Shown one piece after another: positions 7,508 through 13,796 of a DNA stretch of 13,796 bases. Both the position numbers and the translations under genes were made by a program. The DNA is from an uncultured Collinsella sp. (lineage in GTDB: Bacteria; Actinomycetota; Coriobacteriia; Coriobacteriales; Coriobacteriaceae), in the NCBI GenBank assembly GCA_902493615.1, contig CABUQK010000054.1, positions 1-13,796 of the forward strand, given 5' to 3'. The first letter of the stretch is position 1. Each line of letters opens with the position of its first letter. The notes under the pieces were generated by a model, which saw nothing but the letters and a program-made list of their open reading frames with translations, did not search any database and was not told the DNA's origin.

Positions 7508-8416
7508 ATGGCAAAACAGCTGCCAAAGCGCGACCTTGAGAACGTGGGCCTGGGCGTCACGGGCGCGTGCGTAGCGCTCGTGACGCTTGTCGTTGCCGCG
7601 CTCATCTTTATGGTCGCCCAAAAGGGCCTCTCGGCTTTTGTCAAGGACGGCGTCTCGGTCGTCGAGTTTTTCACCGGCACCAAGTGGGACCTGGCCAACA
7701 CAGCCGAAAACGGCCTGCCCTATACCGGCGCCCTGCCCCTGATCGTCACCTCGTTTGCGGTCATGGTGCTCTCCACGCTTATCGCGCTGCCCATCGCCAT
7801 CGGCTCTGCCATCTTTGCGGTCGAGATTAGCCCTAAGTTTGGCTCTAAGATCTTTCAGCCGCTCATTGAGCTTTTGACCGGCATCCCCTCGGTCGTCTTT
7901 GGCCTGATCGGTTTTCACGTGGTCGTCGGTCTTATGAAGAGCGTTTTCCACGTGAGCACGGGCCTGGGCATCTTGCCCGGCGCCATCGTGCTGGCGGTCA
8001 TGATTCTGCCGACGATGACCACGCTTTCGGTCGATGGCCTGCGCGCCGTGCCCGACGGCTACCGACAGGGCTCGCTCGCGCTGGGCTACACCCGCTGGCA
8101 GACCATCTGGCACGTGGTGCTCAAGTCCGCCATGCCGTCGCTCATGACCGCGGTTATCTTGGGCATGACCCGCGCCTTTGGCGAGACGCTCGCCGTGCGC
8201 ATGGTCATCGGCGGCATCGAGGCCATGCCGACGTCGCTGCTGTCGCCGGCTTCGACCATCACCACCACGCTCACCACGTCCATGGCAGTCTATGCCGAGG
8301 GCTCGGCCCAAGACGATGTTCTGTGGGCGCTCGGCCTGCTGCTGATGGGCATGAGTCTCATCTTCATCCTGATCATCCACCTTATCGGCCGCAAGGGGGC
8401 GAAGGCTCGTGGCTAG
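7508..8416 (+). CDS. pstC: Phosphate ABC transporter permease PstC
   Basis: This 302-residue inner-membrane permease forms half of the phosphate channel with PstA. About six hydrophobic segments are visible, starting with residues 13-37, then a soluble loop (about 38-72) that should face PstS. The conserved EAA-type coupling loop, with DGYRQGSLALGYTRWQ followed by SAMPSL, is where the PstB ATPase docks. TRAFGET further on is typical of PstC. GGAAAGG at 7495-7501 serves as the ribosome binding site. Its last bases overlap the pstA start by 8 bases, implying coupled translation. Confidence 0.94.
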   Translation: MAKQLPKRDLENVGLGVTGACVALVTLVVAALIFMVAQKGLSAFVKDGVSVVEFFTGTKWDLANTAENGLPYTGALPLIVTSFAVMVLSTLIALPIAIGSAIFAVEISPKFGSKIFQPLIELLTGIPSVVFGLIGFHVVVGLMKSVFHVSTGLGILPGAIVLAVMILPTMTTLSVDGLRAVPDGYRQGSLALGYTRWQTIWHVVLKSAMPSLMTAVILGMTRAFGETLAVRMVIGGIEAMPTSLLSPASTITTTLTTSMAVYAEGSAQDDVLWALGLLLMGMSLIFILIIHLIGRKGAKARG

Positions 8417-9331
8417 CACGCGTATCCACATCGACGAGGCGAGGCTCGGGCGTGTCCAAAAGCAGGACCGCTTCGCCACGGGCGTGTTGACGGCGATCGT
8501 CGCCATCGTCATGCTCATCGTCGTCTCCATGGTAGCCTATATCCTGTTCGAGGGCATCTCGACGCTGTTCCAGCCGGGCTTTCTCACGGAGCCGTCGCGC
8601 GCCAACGGAACGCAGGGCGGCGTGCTCTACCAGCTGTTCGACTCGTTCTACCTGCTGCTGATCACCCTGATCATCTCGGTGCCCATCAGCCTGGGCGGAG
8701 CGGTCTTTTTGGTTGAGTACGCGCCGGACGGACCCATCCGCGACATCGCCTCCACCGCCATCGAGACGTTGTCCTCGCTGCCTTCCATCGTCGTCGGCAT
8801 GTTCGGTTTTCTGGTGTTCTCGGTGCAGCTGGGCTGGAAGTACTCCATCATCTCCGGCGCCATCGCGCTCACCATGTTCAATATCCCCATTCTGGTGCGC
8901 GTGATCCAGCAGGCGCTCGAGGACGTGCCGCAGGCCCAGCGCGATGCGTGCCTGGCCATGGGCCTCACCCGCTGGGAGGCCACGCTGCACATCCTGATCC
9001 CCGAGGCCATGCCCGCTATCGTGACCGGCATCGTGCTTTCGGCCGGCCGCGTGTTTGGCGAGGCCGCAGCATTGCTCTTTACCTCGGGCATGAGCTCGCC
9101 GGTTCGCCTGAACTTCTTGAGCCTTAACCTGTCGAGTCCTACTTGCGCCTGGAACGTGTTCCGTCCCGGTGAGTCGCTCGCCGTGCATATCTACAAGATC
9201 TATGGCGAGGGCAGCCCCGAGGCCCAGCAGATCGTTTGGGGCACCGCGGCGCTGCTGATGATTTGCGTGCTGCTGTTTAACGTAGTCGCCCGTATCGTGG
9301 GCAAGCAACTGGCAAGGAAGATGACGGCCGA

Positions 9332-9335
<4 letters not shown>
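8409..9335 (+). CDS. pstA: Phosphate ABC transporter permease PstA
   Basis: This 308-residue permease is the partner of PstC. It has a strong first membrane segment at about 23-46 and the core permease domain at about 70-295. The coupling loop QAQRDACLAMGLTRWE followed by IPEAMPAI is the PstB contact. The segment GRVFGEAAALLFTSG is characteristic of PstA. The start is a GTG inside the end of pstC, with a purine-rich GGGGGCGAAGG just upstream as ribosome binding site. The gene overlaps pstB by 4 bases (ATGA). An insert of about 25 residues around SSPTCAWNVFRPGES lies between the last two membrane segments. Confidence 0.94.
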
Positions 9336-10204
<869 letters not shown>

Positions 10205-10222
10205 TCCGGGACATGCTTGAGG

Positions 10223-10248
10223 CCCGCGGCGGCCACGGTTGCCGCGGG
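10223..10248 (+). terminator. GC-rich hairpin after pstB
   Basis: CCCGCGGC at 10223-10230 pairs perfectly with GCCGCGGG at 10241-10248, 19 bases after the pstB stop. No T-run follows, so on its own it would stabilise the mRNA end or pause polymerase before the stronger terminator that begins 12 bases later. Confidence 0.5.
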
Positions 10249-10259
10249 ACTGATTGGAG

Positions 10260-10297
10260 AGGCGGGTCATCTCTTGCGGGAGATGGCCCGCCTTTTT
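10260..10297 (+). terminator. Intrinsic terminator of the pst operon
   Basis: A 14-bp stem pairs 10260-10273 with 10280-10293 (one G.U pair, 6-base loop) and runs into TTTTT at 10293-10297. This is a textbook strong intrinsic terminator and separates the pst operon from uup. Confidence 0.9.
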
Positions 10298-10325
10298 GTG
10301 TCGCGTGCGGCCCGCCTTTTCGCTG

Positions 10326-10331
10326 CTATCA
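10326..10331 (+). promoter_or_regulatory. Tentative -10 element for uup
   Basis: TATCAT lies 36 bases before the uup ATG and after the pst terminator, so a promoter must be close to here. No convincing -35 box precedes it. Confidence 0.35.
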
Positions 10332-10367
10332 TGGACAACGTTGAATTTCTACGAAGGAGCAGGGCAC

Positions 10368-12227
10368 ATGGCGATTCTTTTGGGATGCGATTCCGTCAGC
10401 CTAGAGTTTCCCACCAAGCATATTTTCGATAGCGTGACGCTCGGCGTGGGCGAGGGTGACCGCATTGGTATTGTCGGTAAAAACGGCGACGGCAAGTCGA
10501 CGCTGCTGAGCGTGCTCGCCGGCACGCTGGAGCCCGATGACGGGCGCGTGACGCACCGCCGCGACACGACGATTGGATTGCTCGGCCAAAAGGATAACCT
10601 GGTCGATACCGACACCGTGCATCATGCCGTCGTCGGTGACACGCCCGAATACGAGTGGGCCTCGAGCCCGCGTACGCGCCAGATTCTGGCCGGCCTTATT
10701 AGCGATGTGCCCTGGGAGGGCACGGTGGGCGAGCTTTCGGGCGGCCAGCGCCGTCGCGTGGACCTCGCGCGCCTGCTGATCGGCGACTACGACGTGCTCA
10801 TGCTCGACGAGCCCACCAACCACCTGGACATGCGCACCATCAACTGGCTCGCGCGTCACTTAAAGGCCCGTTGGCAGCGCGGCCAGGGCGCGATGCTCGT
10901 GGTCACGCACGACCGCTGGTTCTTGGACGAGGTCTGTACCAGTATGTGGGAGGTCCACGACGGCCAGGTCGATCCCTTCGAGGGCGGTTACTCCGCATAT
11001 ATCCTGCAGCGCGTGGAGCGCGACCGCATGGCCGCAGTTACCGAGGAGCGCCGTCGCAACATGGCACGCAAGGAGCTCGCGTGGCTGAGCCGCGGCGCCC
11101 AGGCGCGTTCCACCAAGCCCAAGTTTCGCGTTGATGCCGCTCGCGAGCTGATCGCCGACGTGCCGCCCATGCGTGACGAGCTGGAGCTCAAGCGCCTCGC
11201 CGTGAGCCGCCTAGGCAAGCAGGTTATCGATGTGGTCGACGTGGACGCCGGCTATGCGGATGCCGGCGGCGCGCCCAAGCAGGTGCTCTCCGATGTGACC
11301 TGGCTCATTGGTGCGGGCGACCGCTATGGTCTTTTGGGTGAGAATGGCGCTGGCAAGTCGACGCTGCTTGATGTGATCCAGGGTAAAATTGCGCCCACGC
11401 GCGGCCGCGTGAAGATTGGCCAGACGGTACGCTTTGGCGTGCTGTCGCAGCAGCTCGAGGAGCTCGAGCCCTACATGGGCGACACGATCCGCGAGGTGCT
11501 CAGCAACTATAAGAAGTACTACGTCATCGACGGCAAGGAGACTTCGCCCGAGAAGCTCTGCGAGCGCCTGGGATTTACGACGCAGCAGCTCTGGAGCCGC
11601 ATCGGCGATCTTTCGGGCGGCCAGCGCCGTCGCCTGTCGCTGCTGCTGACGATCCTGGACGAGCCCAACGTGCTCATCCTGGACGAGCCCGGCAACGACC
11701 TGGATACCGACATGCTCGCGATTGTCGAGGACCTGCTCGACGGCTGGCCCGGCACGTTGATCCTGGTGACACACGACCGCTTCTTGATGGAGCGCGTGAC
11801 CGACCAGCAGTGGGCACTGATCGACGGTCACCTGACGCATATGCCCGGCGGCGTCGACCAGTACCTGCGCCTGTGCAACGCCACCGCCGAAGACGAGCCC
11901 GTGGGTGCGCCGAGTGCCAAGACCGGCACGTTTGACACCGGTGCCGCGGCGGCTGCGGCCGAAAAGCCCAAGTCGAGCGGCCAGCCCAATGGCCTTTCCA
12001 ACGCCGAACGCCAGAAGCTCCGCCGCGAGGTGAGCTCGCTCGAGCGCAAAATGGAGACGCAGCGCGCACGCGTGGAGGAGGCCGAGGCCGCGATGACCCA
12101 GGTCGACCCCACCAATTACACGGCGCTGGGCGAGCAGCAGGCAAAGATCGACGAGGCCCACGCCGCCATGGACGAGTTGGAGATGGCGTGGCTCGAGGCG
12201 AGCGAGAAGCTCGAGGGCGAGGAGTAG
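10368..12227 (+). CDS. uup: ABC-F family ATPase, Uup-type
   Basis: ABC-F proteins are soluble twin-ATPases that act on ribosomes; Uup-type members are linked to ribosome assembly or stalling and to DNA-structure tolerance. The 619 residues contain NBD1 with Walker A GKNGDGKST (37-45), LSGGQRRR (123-130), LDEPTNHLD (146-154) and His181. The linker with ARKELAWLSRGAQARSTK (233-250) is typical of Uup. NBD2 has GENGAGKST (324-332), LSGGQRRR (415-422), LDEPGNDLD (438-446) and His469. A C-terminal charged coiled coil (about 535-619) matches the Uup DNA/RNA-binding tail, joined by an alanine-rich linker. AAGGAG at 10354-10359 fixes the start. Two small deviations are Asp41 in the first Walker A and Gly442 in place of Thr in the second Walker B; catalytic Glu148 and Glu440 remain. 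It is followed after 6 bases by a Cof-type HAD gene. Confidence 0.9.
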   Translation: MAILLGCDSVSLEFPTKHIFDSVTLGVGEGDRIGIVGKNGDGKSTLLSVLAGTLEPDDGRVTHRRDTTIGLLGQKDNLVDTDTVHHAVVGDTPEYEWASSPRTRQILAGLISDVPWEGTVGELSGGQRRRVDLARLLIGDYDVLMLDEPTNHLDMRTINWLARHLKARWQRGQGAMLVVTHDRWFLDEVCTSMWEVHDGQVDPFEGGYSAYILQRVERDRMAAVTEERRRNMARKELAWLSRGAQARSTKPKFRVDAARELIADVPPMRDELELKRLAVSRLGKQVIDVVDVDAGYADAGGAPKQVLSDVTWLIGAGDRYGLLGENGAGKSTLLDVIQGKIAPTRGRVKIGQTVRFGVLSQQLEELEPYMGDTIREVLSNYKKYYVIDGKETSPEKLCERLGFTTQQLWSRIGDLSGGQRRRLSLLLTILDEPNVLILDEPGNDLDTDMLAIVEDLLDGWPGTLILVTHDRFLMERVTDQQWALIDGHLTHMPGGVDQYLRLCNATAEDEPVGAPSAKTGTFDTGAAAAAAEKPKSSGQPNGLSNAERQKLRREVSSLERKMETQRARVEEAEAAMTQVDPTNYTALGEQQAKIDEAHAAMDELEMAWLEASEKLEGEE

Positions 12228-12233
12228 GCGAGG

Positions 12234-13004
12234 ATGATTAAGGCTGCGTTTTTCGATATCGACGGCACGTTGCTGAGCTTTAAGACCCATCGGATTCCGG
12301 CGTCGGCGCAGCGGGTGCTCGATAGCTTTCACGAACAGGGGATTGCGTGCGTAATCGCCACGGGTCGCCCGACCTACCAGATGCCGGATTGGCTGTTCGA
12401 CTTGGGTTGGGATGCGTACATTACGCTTTCGGGCCAGCACTGTTTTGATGCCAAGGGCGTCTACCGCAGCTGCCTGATCGATCCGGACGACGTTGCGGTG
12501 ATTGTGGACCAGGTGGCGCAGGGGCGCTACGACTCACTGTGCATGCAGGGCGAGAACTCGTTTGTGAACCGCCTGTCCGAGCGCGTGGTGACGGCTGGCA
12601 GCAACGCGGGAATCGTCTACCACGAGGAGCCGTTTGAGCATGCCTTTGACGCGCCGGTCTATCAGTTCTGTGCCTTTGTTGACCCAGTTGACGAGCACAT
12701 CGTGACCGATGCCGTGTCGCATTCGCTCACCACGCGCTGGTGCGACCTGTTCTGCGACATTATTCCGGCCAACGGCGGCAAGGACCTGGGTGTGGCGGCG
12801 ACGCTGGAGCGCCTGGGCATCGACGCGAGTGAAGCGATTGCCTTTGGCGACGGCGAGAACGACCTGTCGATGTTCTCGGCCGTGGGCACAAGTGTGGCCA
12901 TGGGCAACGCGCAGGATACCGTGAAGGCCGCGGCGACCTATGTGACGACTGCCGTGGACGACGACGGCATCTACAATGCCGCGAAGTACTTTGGACTGTT
13001 ATAG
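12234..13004 (+). CDS. Cof-type HAD-IIB family phosphatase
   Basis: Members of this group dephosphorylate small molecules such as sugar phosphates or pyridoxal/flavin phosphates. The 256-residue protein shows motif I DIDGT at 8-12 (Asp8, Asp10), motif II ATGR at 42-45, Lys183 in the GGKD segment (motif III) and GDGEND at 205-210 (motif IV). The cap domain lies between motifs II and III (about 80-180), as in subfamily IIB. The substrate cannot be predicted. The ATG follows the uup stop by 6 bases, with GCGAGG immediately before it and GAGGAG at the end of uup, so the two genes are probably cotranscribed and translationally coupled. Confidence 0.9.
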   Translation: MIKAAFFDIDGTLLSFKTHRIPASAQRVLDSFHEQGIACVIATGRPTYQMPDWLFDLGWDAYITLSGQHCFDAKGVYRSCLIDPDDVAVIVDQVAQGRYDSLCMQGENSFVNRLSERVVTAGSNAGIVYHEEPFEHAFDAPVYQFCAFVDPVDEHIVTDAVSHSLTTRWCDLFCDIIPANGGKDLGVAATLERLGIDASEAIAFGDGENDLSMFSAVGTSVAMGNAQDTVKAAATYVTTAVDDDGIYNAAKYFGLL

Positions 13005-13013
13005 CTGCGGCTC

Positions 13014-13060
13014 GGCACTTGGGGACGTTCCTTATCTGCCGGCACCTGGGGACACTCCTT
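13014..13060 (+). repeat. Tandem GGCAC-TGGGGAC repeat after the HAD gene
   Basis: Two 20-base units, 13014-13033 and 13041-13060, agree at 17 positions with a 27-base period. The core TGGGGAC is present in both. The repeat is immediately downstream of the stop codon. Similar TGGGGAC palindromic units occur as dispersed intergenic repeats in many bacteria; membership in such a family is inference here. Confidence 0.6.
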
Positions 13061-13083
13061 GCGGGGCGTCCCCATTTTGTTTT
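13047..13083 (+). terminator. Probable terminator of the uup-HAD operon
   Basis: TGGGGAC at 13047-13053 pairs with GTCCCCA at 13068-13074 around a 14-base loop, and a T-rich run (TTTTGTTTT) follows. The first repeat unit (13020-13026) offers an identical alternative left arm. The stem is short, so efficiency is uncertain. Confidence 0.55.
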
Positions 13084-13107
13084 CGTCCCGCACGTTTTGT
13101 GAAACAC

Positions 13108-13162
13108 GGCTAACTTTTAGGCAAAGTAGTAAGACATGGGCAACTTTTGCGGTAAAGTAAGC
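13108..13162. promoter_or_regulatory. Duplicated palindromic operator-like motif before the metal-dependent repressor
   Basis: ACTTT-N5-AAAGT (13113-13127) and ACTTT-N6-AAAGT (13143-13158) are inverted repeats 30 bases apart, close to three helical turns. Longer similarity (GGC/GGGC then AACTTTT before, AAAGTA after) makes the units near-direct repeats. TAAAGT at 13153-13158 is also a possible -10 box. DtxR/MntR-family proteins often bind such tandem palindromes at their own or neighbouring promoters, so this is probably an autoregulatory site. Confidence 0.5.
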
Positions 13163-13211
13163 TGTGAAAAGTATCCAAAGGCTAACTAGCAATCATCGCG
13201 AAAGGCGGCCC

Positions 13212-13676
13212 ATGGCCCTACGTGAATCCGGAGAAGACTATCTCGAATCGATCTACGTTCTGTCGGAACGTCAGGGCATCGTGCGCTCGATCGACGTTGC
13301 GGAGCACCTCGGCGTAACCAAGGCGAGCGTTTCCAAGGCCATGGCGACGCTGGAAAGCAACGGCTATGTCGAAATGGGCAAGCGCGACGTTCATCTGACG
13401 GAGCGTGGTCTGGAGGTCGCTCGCCAAATGTGGGAGCGTCACTGCTTTTTCGTGGGGCTGCTGGAGGATGCGGGTGTTTCGGCTGAGGTCGCGTCGCAAG
13501 AGGGCTGCCACATGGAGCACTGCCTGAGCGAGGAGAGCTTTGAGAAGCTAAGGGCGATGCTGAGGCGGGATGGTGCTTCGGCGCCAACAATGACCGACTG
13601 GCACTCCCGCAGTGGCGCGCCTCCCGCGCCGGAACGGCGCGGGACAGCGACCGAGACGAGTGGTCCCACCGACTAA
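13212..13676 (+). CDS. DtxR/MntR family metal-dependent transcriptional repressor, with atypical C-terminal tail
   Basis: This DNA-binding repressor should respond to Fe(II) or Mn(II). Residues 1-65 form the winged helix (SGEDYLESIYVLSERQG, then AEHLGVTKASVSKAM). Residues 66-118 form the metal-binding dimerisation domain with His77, Glu97, Cys99, Glu102 and His103 in EGCHMEH, plus Asp9 and Glu12. The ExCxxEH spacing is DtxR-like, but the DtxR primary-site residues Glu83 and His98 appear absent. No SH3-like third domain exists; short members of the family end near residue 120-130. Here about 33 further residues rich in Pro, Ser, Thr and Arg follow, encoded by hairpin-rich sequence unlike the rest of the gene. 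AAAGG at 13201-13205 supports the ATG at 13212 over a GTG at 13164. No metal transporter gene is in the window. Confidence 0.85.
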   Translation: MALRESGEDYLESIYVLSERQGIVRSIDVAEHLGVTKASVSKAMATLESNGYVEMGKRDVHLTERGLEVARQMWERHCFFVGLLEDAGVSAEVASQEGCHMEHCLSEESFEKLRAMLRRDGASAPTMTDWHSRSGAPPAPERRGTATETSGPTD

Positions 13677-13796
13677 GTCCAACTCAGACAAGGAACCCCA
13701 CCAGCAAGCGATGCCCAAGAACCGCCAGCTGTGTCAACGCAGGTCGGGGCCGGGCTTGGTTTTGAAAACACTCCGCAGCGCGAGGCCCGTCATTCA
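13565..13796. other. Non-native-looking sequence at the 3' end of the window, possible repeat element
   Basis: From about codon 119 of the repressor to the end of the window the sequence changes character: CTCCCGC occurs with variations, a perfect 9-bp hairpin TCCCGCGCC/GGCGCGGGA lies at 13622-13644, and GTTTTGAAAAC at 13759-13769 is a perfect palindrome. I see no convincing gene on either strand in the final 120 bases. It could be a dispersed intergenic repeat, or a contig-end artefact. Confidence 0.4.

Noticed and set aside
13679..13796. Possible short coding segment on the minus strand at the window end.
   Set aside because: The frame is broken by a stop after about 20 codons and shows no start signal; I treat it as non-coding repeat-like sequence.

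Overview
This high-GC window most resembles a gut actinobacterium of the class Coriobacteriia, and Collinsella or a close relative is my best guess. The guess rests on codon use (GAC, AAG, CTC and GCC dominate), on the protein families and on the style of the intergenic repeats; no rRNA or other marker gene is present to settle it. Twelve clear protein genes plus a two-gene toxin-antitoxin cassette (fourteen CDS in all) lie almost end to end. All are on the + strand except one degV-family gene. No gene-free stretch exceeds about 300 bases, and I see no tRNA, rRNA, CRISPR array, prophage or transposase gene.

Layout. 1-150 holds a promoter for tgt (tRNA-guanine transglycosylase, 151-1290). After a 213-base structured gap comes a LOG-family nucleotide hydrolase (1504-2262); a terminator-like hairpin sits directly against its ribosome binding site. 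A RelB/DinJ-type antitoxin and YafQ-type toxin pair (2376-2986) follows, behind a perfect 17+17 bp palindrome that overlaps its promoter. The convergent degV gene (3080-3940, minus) is divergent from a phosphoglycolate-phosphatase-like HAD hydrolase (4097-4759), which leads into an M20 dipeptidase (4814-6250). The high-affinity phosphate transporter operon pstS-pstC-pstA-pstB (6545-10204) comes next, with the last three genes overlapping, and ends at strong hairpins. A Uup-type ABC-F ATPase (10368-12227) is followed 6 bases later by a Cof-type HAD phosphatase (12234-13004). The window closes with a short DtxR/MntR-type metal-dependent repressor (13212-13676). Its promoter carries a tandem palindromic motif, and its last 30 or so codons run into sequence that does not look native.

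How the parts work together. The pst genes form one functional unit: a Tat-exported lipoprotein captures phosphate, two permeases form the channel and an ATPase powers uptake. No phoU or two-component system is present in the window. Uup and the Cof-type HAD are a likely two-gene operon. The remaining genes are largely independent housekeeping functions.

The most interesting material is non-coding. Two copies of a long imperfect stem-loop element (3000-3066 and 6272-6340) have variable centres, and a G.U wobble at the same stem position fixes the strand on which they fold best. The LOG leader carries a possible attenuator. The toxin-antitoxin operon has a perfect operator-like palindrome. The repressor has a duplicated operator-like motif with 30-bp spacing and an apparently captured C-terminal tail. 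I found no clear evidence of a wholly new multigene system.
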